64,000 nucleotides of DNA, from contig NC_062226.1 in assembly GCF_902686445.1 (NCBI RefSeq), positions 17,208,001 to 17,272,000 of the forward strand. The letters run 5' to 3'. The first letter of the stretch is position 1, and each line of letters opens with the position of its first letter. Both the position numbers and the translations under genes were made by a program. Below are positions 1 through 11,470 of this stretch, piece after piece. Source of the stretch: Sciurus carolinensis. Taxonomy: Eukaryota; Chordata; Mammalia; Rodentia; Sciuridae. The notes beneath the pieces are model-generated. The model worked only from the letters and a program-made list of their open reading frames with translations, made no database searches and was not told the origin of the DNA.

Positions 1-23
1 TCTCATCACCTCTCCCTGCCCTT

Positions 24-24
<1 letters not shown>

Positions 25-55
<31 letters not shown>
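25..55. repeat. poly(T) tract
   Basis: An uninterrupted run of 31 T. It may be the tail of a minus-strand retrotransposed element whose body lies to the right, but no SINE or L1 body can be recognised next to it. Confidence 0.9.
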
Positions 56-692
56 CTGTGATGAGGGTGAGATGCAGAGGAGACCAATGCCTCTTCCCTA
101 GCTTCGAACAGGAAGCCAGGGAGGAGCTGTCCAGCATGCCCCACTCCTGAAATTCCTAAGCCTTCCTGGCCTGTGGTTTTCATGTTATTTGACGGGATCT
201 AGATGTGGTTGGGCACTGCTTTTCTCCCTGTACTTCACAGTTCCCTGCATTTTCCAGAGAAGATGCTGCTGAAGGTGGTTGGGGCACAGGTGCATACAGA
301 GCTCCTGACTCTCACCTCTGTTCCATACCCACTCTCATTTCTTAGGCAGGTTTTATATATAAAGAAGTATTGGGGGAAAAAATTCTGTTCTAAAAACACA
401 GTTTTCAAATTGTTAAAATAAATATTACATCCATCCTCCTTCACTTTGTAGGTTAGAAAACAGGGACACAGCCAGAAGAAATGAATGACCAAATGTTCCT
501 AGTAATTACAGCAGTCCTAGGAGGTGAACCTGAGGTCCCTTCCTGGCACTGAAAATGACTGTCTCCACTCACCAAATCACACGAAGGAGGGTGTTCACCG
601 GTAGAACTCACTCTGAGAAACTCCAACTCACTGCTAATTAGCATTTCCCCCTTCCTATATGATTTCCAAAGGGCTGTTCACTGTCTGTGGCA

Positions 693-860
693 CATAAATC
701 AAATCATTCCAACAAACGTGTATTGGTTTTGTTGATTTTTCGGCTGATAAAACCAAGTTCCAGTGAGGCGAAGTGACTTGCCAACAGTTGGGCAGCTAGA
801 AGTGGCGGAATGGGGGATAAAAACTCCTGACCATCTGGCACTCCAGTGTGTGTGTTCTTC
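693..860 (+). repeat. MIR SINE fragment
   Basis: The stretch around GAAGTGACTTGCCAACAGTT followed by a GGCAGCTAGAAGTGGC-like block matches the MIR pattern of ... AAGTGACTTGCCCAAGGTCACACAGCTA, in decayed form. Confidence 0.6.
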
Positions 861-2109
861 AGAAGCAGAATTGAATTGTCCTGTTCACAGAATGGGAATG
901 CCTGTGTGGGAGTAGACCATTCAGGGACTGTATTTGTTTAGCAGCAGTAATGAATAGACCTATGCTCCTCTGTGATGTGACACAAAATGGAGATGCTAAA
1001 TATTATTTCTTCGGCCATAGGAAGAGATGATATTTGACCAGGTCTCTACCTAGCCATCCCTGGCTATTGCTGCAAACTTGGGTCCACATTTCAACTTGAG
1101 TCAGACAGCTCATATATTCTTGTTCCCCTAAATGAAGAATGCACTCAAGCAATTGAAAACAACTTCTGGGACAATCTTATTCCATTACCTCTAATGGAAT
1201 TGAGTGTATGTGGCACATAGTGTGTGCTGATATTTTGCAGAAAAAGGGGGGATTTTCCTATTACTCTGAGGATGGATGAGACGTGACATGAACTCCTCAG
1301 AGACCTCTCGCTTTGTCACAATAGAGCTAGTGAGTCACATTAGAAAATTTGGGTAACAAAATGCATTTTTTTCTTCCCTTCCTGCTTTGTATCCTCCCAT
1401 GCACTCGATGACTTCTTTTCCATGCATTTCTCTCTCTCTTAATAAATTTGGTGACAAGAGGCCCACATGAAAGGCCCCTATAAGCGGATTTGCTTTGCTG
1501 TTTAAGGAAATGTCACTGCTATTTGGAATACAAAGAACCTACTTTGAATATGGCATTGTCTTTTGCTTGATTATTTTCTACTTTCCTTTTTGTCTTCTTT
1601 TTGTTTTCATAACCTCCTGCTTATGAAGACGGGAAAGTTTCTGCTTCCAGCTTAGAGGCTGTGTCTGCCTCTGTCTCTCACCATCTGTCTGTGTATCTCT
1701 GTCTCTTGTGTGTAAAAATGTTTTGGCAGATCATTCCTATCTCAGCGAATAAAGTATCCATGACAGAGTGAAATGCAGCGACCAGAAAAGAAACTATCTG
1801 ATTCATGAGCATCTACTTTCTCTGGGGTCCATTTCTACCTGGACTATTTCTTTCTTTCTTTCCATCTTCACTTTTATTAAGTTGTTTTCTCCTCCAAGCA
1901 TGACACAAGATTTCCTTGTGCGAGGGCTTTAAGAGACACAAAAAGTAAGAGCTACAATAGTTCTGAGAGAGCCTCTGATCCTCTGTGTGTGTCCACTCTG
2001 ACCTTGTAATCATGGCTAAATCTTGTATCCCTGGAGGAACCAGCACTGTGTTGGAGCTACCTACCACCCTTCCTGAAGTCCAGGCTGACATAGCCATGCA
2101 AACTCTGGA

Positions 2110-2215
2110 AGGGTTATCTGGCCATGTTTCTGGTGGGCATGGTGAGGCACAGCAGGTCAGAGGGACTTGTCCAAGGTCACACAGTGAATAGCTGGTGGAG
2201 GTGGAACTGGGGTCT
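2110..2215 (+). repeat. MIR SINE fragment
   Basis: GGACTTGTCCAAGGTCACAC followed by AGTGAATAGCTGGTGGAGG is a clear MIR core with the usual gap of bases before the GGAACTGGGGTCTTGG stretch. Confidence 0.7.
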
Positions 2216-3399
2216 TGGTCTCCTTGCTCTTACTTTGTGCTTCATCGCATGCACATGAAGGAATACAGATGCATTATAAAAACAGCGACATCATGCCTTT
2301 TATGGCACTGGGTTGTTTATATCAAGATCTCCCCTTCCCGTGACATCATTTGAGCAGGAATTCTGTGAGACAGGCTAAGACTAGCCTTGGCATTGCCTTT
2401 TAGGAAGCCAGGACAGTGGACCGAGGTTACACCACAAGGAAGGGGCAGAGCCAACTCTTGTGCTCTGTTGACTTCAGCTGCTTCCCGCTTGAGTGCATTC
2501 CGCCTGTGGAGCTAGCATGGTTGAGAGCCATGTCCATTGCACCTTTTACTTCCTCTTTAGCAGGGCTGGAGGAAGTTAGCAGGGTGCACAGAACTTTCTT
2601 CTTCTACAGCCACTGTTCCCACCAGGCTACTTCTGTCCTCCCCTCTTTCTCGGCATGGAGGGGTATGTGGGGAGGGGGATGTGGTGTCCCCAGAGAGCAG
2701 CCATTTGTGCTTCACATGCAGGGCACCGCGGTCATGCCATGAGCCGTGTTTCTTCTCTGCAGAACTCTGTTCCCATCTAAATAAAATGCTACAGCATTAG
2801 GTGGACCTCTTTTTAAAATATTTTTGGTAAAAGAGGATATTTCCTGACTTAACAGATTGGTGCATTAAAATCCATAAATATTTGATCAGCATGTGGTCCT
2901 CAGAGAGGCTCCTGTCAGAAAAACTGAGTGGTATGTGTGCCTCTCGTCCTCTTTCCCTTTCTCCCCTCACCTTCCTTCTCCCCTCGCCCCAAACATTTGG
3001 GTAATCTATTTACTAATGAACTCAATATTAATGTATCCATTTTTCTCAGTTAGTGTCAGGTTTCATTAGGAAACATGGGAGGCCTGACATTAATCGCATG
3101 AAAAATGGGTCTCAAGGAAGCTGTTGGGTTCTTGCTTCCTAACAGAAAAGTTTCCCCAGGAAAAGGCCTGGTATTTCTCTTCTGTGTTCTTTGTAATACG
3201 AGGTCGGTGAGGGAAGCAGTTGCCTCTCCAGCAGTTGCTAGGGCAGCGGGTCTGATGACATCAGAGGTGTGACAAAAGCATATTTCATGTGTGTGTGTGT
3301 GGGGGGGTGTGTCAGGGTACCTTCTGGATTGGAACAGAGGATCCTTGCCTTCTCCTGTCTAACAATGCACAAATCTTCTGTGTGCCTCCTGTCTCAGCT

Positions 3400-3570
3400 C
3401 AGATTGGTGGGGTGTGGTGGAAAGAGCCCTCTTTGTGGAGTGAGACTCATTCAGGTTGTGACAGTGGCCTTGCCACTTAAGAGTCTAATGACTTTTAAAT
3501 AAGTCCTCATCCCCCTGAACCTTGGTTTCCTCATCTTCAGACTGGGAAACACTGATGCCAGTTCTTAAGA
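3400..3570 (+). repeat. MIR SINE
   Basis: Contains in order the MIR landmarks: GAGTGAGACTCATTCAGGTT, a TGCCACTTA block, a CTTGGTTTCCTCATCTTCAG block and a GGGAAACACTGATGCC end. Confidence 0.65.
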
Positions 3571-6560
3571 GAAAATGGATGAGGGGTGGTGGAAAATGGG
3601 GAGCTGGGGTGCGGGTGGATGGTGTTGTAGCCAGGAACCCAAGAATCCCTGAACCCTTCCATACCCATTGCCTCTTCTTTCCCAGGAAGAAGGCTGATGC
3701 GAAGACAGTAGCTAGTAGTCCAAATGGGGTCTACAACCCCCTTAGTCAGTCTATATTGTGGGGTCTACTGACCCATGGATAGCTATATGCTCGTGTGGTT
3801 GATGAGAAAAGGAAACCAAAGCTGAGTGATTGAATTTAGTGACCAAGGTGTGAGGTCAGGAGAGGTAGAAAGGAGAATTCCCACAGATGGGCATGCTGTT
3901 GAATTTCTGTGACCCAGTTTGAAAACATCCTACCAAACCATTCAAGAGCTAAAGGTTGGAAGATTAGTGGCAGTGATGGAGGTGGGCAGAAATACCTTCC
4001 TCTGCATTTATTTCATATAGTTGATTTATGACCTTATTAATAGTATGTAAAATAGTAAAATTAAAACTGTCTAGTGTGGTACCTGCCATTTATTGTGTAC
4101 TAGTAAATGAGAGCATTGCCTGAGGTCTGTCCCAATTCTTCTCATCCTTTTTCTGAAATTATGCAACGAAAAAAATCTATCATTCTCTATGTAATGTGTT
4201 GAACACTTTTTTCCTTGTCTCAGACTATGTTTTATCATCATTTATTAGAATTTATCATTCCAATTAGTGGCTAAATTCCTTAGGGATAGGACCTTGTCTT
4301 ATGTGTGCCTAGCTCAAAATAGACTAACTGAAAACATGTTTGGAAAAATTTGAGGATGGGAGGATTGGTGAATAGATGGATAAACTGATAAATAGATAAG
4401 AGTTGTGGGGTAAAGAATTCTTACAGACGTGGGAAAGAGTTTTTGGTTATGGATCTGGATAATAAAGAATAAGTGGGCATGTGTATTTGGGGGATTAAAA
4501 GATTGAAATACACATTCATTGAGGTCATTGTAAGTGTGGGATTGGATCAGGGCATCCTGAAGGGTGACTTGAGAAAAAAATAATGATTTAAAAATATGGT
4601 CCAATGTTGCATAGAGGATTGGTGTTCTCCCTTCCCATGTACAAAATGGCAAACTTCCTTAATCCTCCTATTCTATCCAGGTAGTCTGTGAAGGTAAGAG
4701 GCTGATGAGACAGTATTAAGCACTGAGGAATCATAGATAGATTACTGATAGATAAATAGATTGTCATTGACTCACTATTTATTTTGTAACATAAGAACAA
4801 AAGTATTTTCAGACAAACTCATGGAATAAAGATTTGGGGGAACATTTCCCACATGGCAAAGCATGATAACATCTGCTGCCTCTTTTAGCCGTATAAGGGA
4901 AGATAAGTCAATTTATAATGCCCATTAGGTTGACTTGCCCAAGGTCACGGCAACATACCCTGCATGTTGCCCCACCCCTTTTCTTGGGCATTAGGTCTAG
5001 TGGTAGTGTATATTCCTGTTTCTACCCTTGATGGTGAACTTACTCAGTATGCCCTAGGGTTTCACTTAAACAGTGTCTGTTTATTGGGTATTTGAAGAGA
5101 AGTTCCTCACTTTTCCTCCCATGATTCCTCATTGTCTGATAGATGCATCATTTAAAGGGATCATCAGCAGTGAAAAGTGTGTGTTGGGGTTACACATATG
5201 CACAGAATATATTTAAAAGCTGTTTCTCTCCAGAAAGTCTCTTTTTTCTCTAATCTTCAATATGTCACCTTAAAAAAGGAGATTACTGTTTTTATTTCAT
5301 GAACTTATAACAGCTAGAAGAACCCTACTTGCAAACTGTAAAGTGCAATAGCAGGCAAGGTTACTCATGCGTGTGGTCCTTTGTAGCATGTGGTGGCAAT
5401 GAAGAAATGAAAATGACCACTCTTTTTGTGGCTCCCCATTTTAACTTTTCAAAGATTGTGGGATGGGCCTTAATGTGCCAGAATTTTGATCTCTGCATCC
5501 CAGAAGTCACAGGTCATTCCCCTGTGAACAATGAAGTAATTTTAATCCCTTGGATAAGCCATCTAACAGACGGCTGCTTTCCTCTCCATTGGCCTCTGTG
5601 GACTCTTCTATAAAGTAGGAGCTCCCCATTTCATGGTAATTTTTTGCCTCAATGCAGAGATGCCTTAGGGGTATGTGTGATTCCTTTCCATTAAATATGA
5701 TTTGCATATGTGTATTTTAAAAACGCAGCTTCATTAATTCAATGTTAGTATTATTTGTGCTTATTTATAATTTTTTTATATTGCTCCTCATTCCAAAAAT
5801 AATGCTAGAGAGCTTATTTATTCATACAGACTGTGACAGCAAACAGATACACAGCTAAAGGGAAAAATGGAAGATCCACACTTTGGAGCGTGGATCTGAT
5901 GGTGTTTGCATTACTTTTAAAATTGACACTTTATGACAGAACCTTTCGTGATGGTTAAAACTTCCAGTTCTGGGAGAGTGATATGATGTGGCCCCTTCAA
6001 AGGCACAGACTCACAGGGACCTGACACTTCAGAGTGGCCTGGAGCCATCTGAGAAATGAGAGGAGCGCCAGGGTGGCCCCTTTTTCCAGGTGGAGAATCA
6101 GTCACCTAGGTGAGACCAGACACACTGCAGAGGCTGGTTGGAGCCTCCATAGCAGTGAGTTGTTGGAAGTTGGTGTGCTGCTTGCAAATCACTTGGTGCA
6201 GACCAGGCAGGAGTACCTGTAAGATACTATTATTACTTACCAGAATCTGGAGGCCAAGGTGGGCTCCCTCCTGCAGATAGGAGGAGATAGAGACCCAGTC
6301 AAACTTCCTTTCTCCCTGGGAGGAAGGAGTACAGCAAGTGCTGATCTCCAGGGTTCCAGGCCCCAGAAGCCCTGATTTCCCCTTTTCACCTCTTGAAGAA
6401 CTTGCTTTAATTCTTCTGAGCTCTCCCCCAGCTGGATGTCAAGGAAACAAAGAGCAAATTAATCCTGCACGAGGGGGATGGAGGTTAATTTGTATAAAGG
6501 ATGAGTGACATCTTAGGAATGGATTATTCCCCATACAGTCTCCTGGGAGCTGTGCACCAA

Positions 6561-6601
6561 CATGTGTGTGCACGCGCACACACACATGCACACACACACA
6601 C
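6561..6601. repeat. alternating CA/GT tract with CGCG core
   Basis: Forty-one bases alternate strictly between pyrimidine and purine, moving from TG units through CACGCGCACA to CA units. This is a candidate Z-DNA-forming microsatellite. Confidence 0.85.
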
Positions 6602-7410
6602 TCCTTGCATGCACCTCCCTCAGACTCTCACCATGCCCTAGCACCTCCTTGTTTTATAGACAGACTTAGAAAAGAGCAGAATGGGAGATTTTTGCTTGCC
6701 TGGTGGTCTCTCTCTCTCTTTTTTTTCATTCCAGACCTCCTGCCTCCCTTAAGCTGCCTACATTTGCTGCCAATTTGCTCAATGAAGCTGTCGTGTGTTG
6801 TTAATATTGTCAGGATTTATGAGCATTGCTAAATGTGTGCCTGGAATAATTTCCTTTCCTTTTCTTTCTTTTCTGTTTTTCTCCAAAGAGCAGCATGAAA
6901 ATAGAATGGTGAGATTTCACCCCTGGGTACAAACAGAATGGGTTGCAGTCTTAACTCTGCAACTGAGGTACTCTGGATCTTGGGCAAATCTCTCTTTCCT
7001 TCTTGCTTGGAGATCTCCATGTATATTGTTAGATGAGCTGATAAGTAAGGGACCTTAGAGCTCTAGGGTTTTATGACTTAACAGATTCATCATTCAGTGA
7101 ATAACAAGATTGTGTAAAGGTCTATTCTTTTTTTGTGAGCCTCAGTTTCCCCAAGTCCCTTTTACAATTCAGGTGCAGTGCCAGCTCTTGTCACCAGTGT
7201 CCTTAGAGGCCCAACTAATTAGAAACACAAAAATTTTATACTCCAAGTAAACCTGTACCTAATTGAGTGATACATCATCATATTGACCTTCATACATGGG
7301 GGTGTTTGTATGGGATTAAAGTCCAGTAAAAACACAGGAGCTTAAGCTGGAGATGATAATTCATAAAATAATAACATTTTCCTTCATTTTCCATTCCTTC
7401 ATTTTTCTTT

Positions 7411-7704
7411 ACCACATATTTATTGAGTGCCTATCATGTTCCAGGAACCACACTAGATTCTAGGAAACCTAAAAAGTCCGGTAAGATCCTTTGCATCTTA
7501 GGAAGAAATAAAAAAAGGACAGTAAACATTTAAATACATAAGTGATGAATTTTAAGATAGCAATAAGGGCTATGAAGAAAATTAAGCAGGGTAATGCAAT
7601 GGAGTGCTTGGGGGTGCAGGGTGGAAAGTCGCTGTTTTAGACAGGCTTCAGAACAACTGCCAGGAAGTAGTGATTGAGAGACTTGGAAAATGAGAAGAGT
7701 GAAC
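7411..7704 (+). repeat. old interspersed repeat (family not named)
   Basis: Begins TTTATTGAGTGCCTATCATG and proceeds through GGGCTATGAAGAAAATTAAG and a GCTGTTTTAGACAGG block. The same order of motifs recurs at 44470-45060, and later parts of the same family seem to occur at 36100-36560 and 42310-42560. I know this as a common mammalian repeat but cannot name it with certainty. Confidence 0.5.
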
Positions 7705-7895
7705 CACGGGAAGGTCTGAAGGCCAGATTCGGCCTTCCACTCCTTTTATTAGCAGCAGCCATGTTTATGTATTCCTTCTGGCTGATTTCTCATTACAATG
7801 GTCAGGTTAATTGCTACAGAGCCTGTACTGCCTGCAAAGCCAAGAATATTTATCATCTGGCCCTTGACACAAAGGGTTTGCTGACCTGTGGTGTG
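7705..7895 (+). mobile_element. nonautonomous DNA transposon fragment (hAT-like)
   Basis: The stretch with GGTCTGAAGGCCAGATTCGG, then CTACAGAGCCTGTACTGCCT, then ATTTATCATCTGGCCCTTG and GGTTTGCTGACCTGTGG follows the order of a common mammalian element that ends in GTTTGC(C/T)GACCCCTG. A small open frame at 7674-7994 lies over it and is not a gene. Confidence 0.6.
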
Positions 7896-8591
7896 GAGCT
7901 TGAGTTGGAGAGCGGAACCAAGTCTTCCAACCTAGTCTTCCTGCACCAGGCCATTAATCAGGAGGAGGAGGCATGCGTGATATGGAAGGGGTAGGAACAC
8001 TGGCTCCCTGCCCAGCACTGGCATGTGACACCAAGAGCACCATGTGACTCTAGGAAACCTTGTTCCTCTCCTGCTTCAGTTACCTTGTGTTTAAAATGGG
8101 TAATCTGGACAAGATCAGTAGCTTCCACAGTATCTCAATAGTCTTTCCCATTGAAATCCTATGTGTAGGTTTGGTATCTAATATAGAATTTAAAAATCAC
8201 TCTAATTGAACTTCTCTGACCCCCCTGCAGTGACTCTAATGGCATTTTGGGGGCAAATTGAAAACCACTAGATCATTTTAGGATTCACTGCAGCTCCCAT
8301 ATTCTCTGTTTATAATGAACCTGGGTAGGTTCCTGATATATGGAGATGTTGAGAAAAATCAGTTTTCTTCTCCGTAAATTAAATTTTCCATTCACAGCGA
8401 ACACATTATCTTTTTTTCCCTGGCCCTCAATTTCCTCATATATGAAATGAAAATGGTCATCACACCTCACAGAACCATCCTGAGAATTCAATGAGGCAGT
8501 GTGTGCCACAGACCAGAGGATGGGGTAGAACAAGCAGGAACTGGGGCCATTGTACACGGAGTTCAGGCATCAGCTTAAAAAAAAAAAAAAG

Positions 8592-9125
8592 TTTTATTGA
8601 GATATAATTAATCCACATACTATATAATTCTCTTAATTCACTTACTGAGAGTGCACAATGCAATAGATTTTTTTTATTAATTTTTATTTGTTCTAATTAG
8701 TTGTATGTGACAGAATGCAATAGATTTTAATCCATTTGCAGATATATGCAGCCATCACCAAATTTAGAACATTTCATCACCTCAGAAATAAACCCCACTC
8801 TTTCACTGTCATCTTCCTACTCCCCCATACCTCCCCCCCCCGCTTAAATAACCACTAATCTGCTGCAAGGATAGATCACGAAGATGGAATTGTAGACTAT
8901 ATAGTGTTTGAGATTGACTTGATTCATTTAGCCTGATGTTTTCAAAGTTCATCCATTTTGCAGCACCAATCACTTCACTGCTTTTAAGACCGACTAATAT
9001 TCCATTGCATAGCTCTGTTACCTGAAGTTTATGCTCTTTGGCTGATAGACGTGGGGCAAGTGTCCACCTTTGGACTGAAGTGAACAATGCTCTCATACAC
9101 GTTTCTGTGCACATTTGTGTGTGAA
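8592..9125 (-). mobile_element. old L1 3' end (L1M type), minus strand
   Basis: Starts GTTTTATTGAGATATAATTA and continues through a CAGCCATCACCAAATTTAGA block, a CCACTAATCTGCTG block, ATTTAGCCTGATGTTTTCAA and ATATTCCATTGCAT, the reverse complement of a mammalian L1 3' region. It is interrupted at 8672-8713 by a tiny younger insertion. Confidence 0.75.
8672..8713 (-). mobile_element. 42-bp truncated L1 tail insertion
   Basis: TTATTTGTTCTAATTAGTTG and neighbouring bases match the terminal part of sciurid L1 elements in reverse orientation. Identical 15-bp copies of AATGCAATAGATTTT flank it (8657-8671 and 8714-8728), marking a target-site duplication. Confidence 0.75.
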
Positions 9126-11224
9126 CTGGCACCAACCATGGCTTCAGGCAAGTGGTTTAAGCCGCCAAGCCTCCGTTTTCTCATTTGTTAAATAGCTAGT
9201 CCTGCACATTTTGTGGGCTTGTTTCAAAGGTTTCAAGATAAAGGATGGTAACACATCCACCACAGAGTCCACCAGGGTAGATTGCTGATAAAGTTGTTTA
9301 CTGTGATTATAAGTTATTTTCAAAAAAAAAAAAAAAAAGTTCCCCAAATGACAAAAAGCATTTATTTATTTATTTTTCTTTTTTGACCCCTTCTTTTTTA
9401 ATTCGGGGGCTTTGTGGTGGTAGGAGGCTGCCCCCTGAGATGGGCCATATGTTTTCTAGTATAGAGGTTCTTTCCTTTTCAGACAGAAACTGAGGAATCT
9501 GCCCAGTGAAGTCTGAGAGAAAATTAGCATCTTAGAATATGTGTGAAAATTAAATGGGTGTGAATAGAGGGACGAGGGAAGGGAGAAAGAAGAAGGTAAT
9601 TATCTTTTTGCCTCCACCTTTAAAAGGGAGAGGAGAACCTTCCTCTACTGTGCTTTTGCAATGGAGTTCAGAAATTACACTCACAGATTTAAAAAAAAAA
9701 TCTTTGATAGGCATTTGTTTTAATCTTCAAAGTTTCCCATCAGGGCCAAAGGTTCCAATGGAGAAGTTGTATCAGAATGGTTAATAATTAATAATGTTCC
9801 AAGAGCACCCATAATGGGCCACGTGCTTGGTGCCCACTGCCTCTTTATTCATCAGTTCTTTACCTAGAACTTACTATTTACTGTTTTTACTGGCATTGGT
9901 GGATAGATGTTGCAATGGACACGACAATTCTTCCTCCATGAAGGCACAGCTTATCTCATGTAATCCCCCGAGCCCTACTCAGTGAATGAGAAGACTGGAG
10001 CTCAGTCCCCTAGCTGTCTAGTCAGCGGTAGAAACCTCCTGGAATTCCTGTCTTCAAAGCCCTCTTCTTTCTATTAAATCACACTGTTAAAAAAAAAAAA
10101 AAAAAAAAGCGAGCAGATGTGACTCCTGTAAGCAAGATACTTAGCGTCCCCACTACCTAAATTTCTCTTCCTGTGTCACTATTGATTGTGCTGTGAGTGA
10201 CAGAAGATGCAACATTTCCATGACATCTGTGGGATAGGTGTCTGTTTCTCTTTCAAGTGTTCTGTGCCGTAGATCACTGTGCTGGGACCAAGGGTCCTTC
10301 TCTTGTTTCTCTGTTATGCATTGCCTTATGTTTTCCAGTTCACTTCACAGACTAACATGGCTGTCCTAGCCCTATTCATTGCATGCAAATTCTAGCCATG
10401 GGAAGGAGAAAAAGGTTCAGGGAAGAGATGGCCCCTTCATTTTAGGAAGTTTCTGCAAGTTGAAACAACTTCCATTTTTATCTCTTTAGCTAGCACTCCC
10501 ATTCTTAGTTGCATCTAACCCCAAGGGCAGGGGGAACTTGCCCAGTAAACTTGGCAGATTCCATTATTGCTGAAAGGAGAAGATTGTGTTTTCAGTTGCA
10601 GAGGGAGGATGAGCTGTCTCTGCTATGTCCTCCCTCCTCACATGTATTCATGGAGGCTGAAATAGAGGAAGGGGTAGGTCATGAGTAGAAGGAAGGTCGT
10701 TTGGACCGGACACAATACTACACACCAGTGGTCCACCTGCAGTGTTGAATTCAGGGTGGGGTGTGCAGGCTATTGGTTCCTCTCATGCCTAGAACCCAAG
10801 GCTTCCTGCCTTCTGCTCCTCTCTTATGTCCTCTGCATTGGAGTCACCAGTGAATGTCCAGGGTGTTCCACAGGAACCAACGTAGAGGAACTATGGAGAG
10901 GAGCTCAGCATGAAGAGTGTTTTTTTTCCATCTATCCCCAACATCGGGCTAAGAACTCCTTCACTGTGTCTCAGTTGGGCTCATTTTCTACCATGTCCAT
11001 TGGGTTAAAGCTTTAGACTAAAATGTATAAAAATGAGCAGGAGTTTGGGACTCAAAATCATTTCTTCTTTGGAGTTGTCTGGAGCCACTTGGTGGGAAGG
11101 GATAGTGGGAAGAGCCAGGATACCCTGGGTAGTCTCTCCTTCAGGGACTCTGACCATGCCAGTTTATTACTTAGATAATGAGGAAGCTATAGGTACAAAG
11201 AAGCAAGTCCTCAAATGGGTGTGT

Positions 11225-11470
11225 AGCCATTAGGAGCAAGGATTGTGGAGTTGCAAACAACTGACCCTTAGTCCATGCTCTACCAGTTACTGGTGACCTG
11301 GGCTCAAGTGCTTAACCTCTTGGAGTCCCAGTTTCTAGTGTTGAAAATATAAGTGGTAACAGTTTACAGTTCACAGGGCAGTATGAGAATAAAAAGAAGT
11401 TCATGAGAAATTCTAAGCACAATCTCCAAGGACAGTGGGTGCTTACAAATGGTAGTCAGGTCCATTATTA
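11225..11470 (+). repeat. MIR SINE, near full length
   Basis: Shows the MIR order: GTGGAGTTGCAAACAACTGA, a CTCTACCAGTTACTGGTGAC block, GGGCTCAAGTGCTTAACCTC, CAGTTTCTAGTGTTGAAAAT and a GTGGGTGCTTACAAATGGTA end. A second MIR/L2-like end follows to about 11530. Confidence 0.7.

Larger units (their letters stand above)
1..8280. other. intronic DNA, block 1
   Basis: No exon seen. Besides items listed separately it holds weak MIR-like fragments (about 430-545, 4915-4955, 6920-7000, 7980-8110), an L2-like 3' end near 4225-4340 followed by degenerate GATA repeats, and a GT/G run at 3289-3307. AT-rich, apparently unique stretches with homeobox-like motifs lie at 2820-3130, 5690-5930 and 6420-6530. 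The small open frames are short and have no family features. Confidence 0.75.

Noticed and set aside
7674..7994. 106-codon frame with a hydrophobic stretch resembling a membrane helix
   Set aside because: Most of it lies in a recognisable DNA transposon fragment, which explains the sequence.
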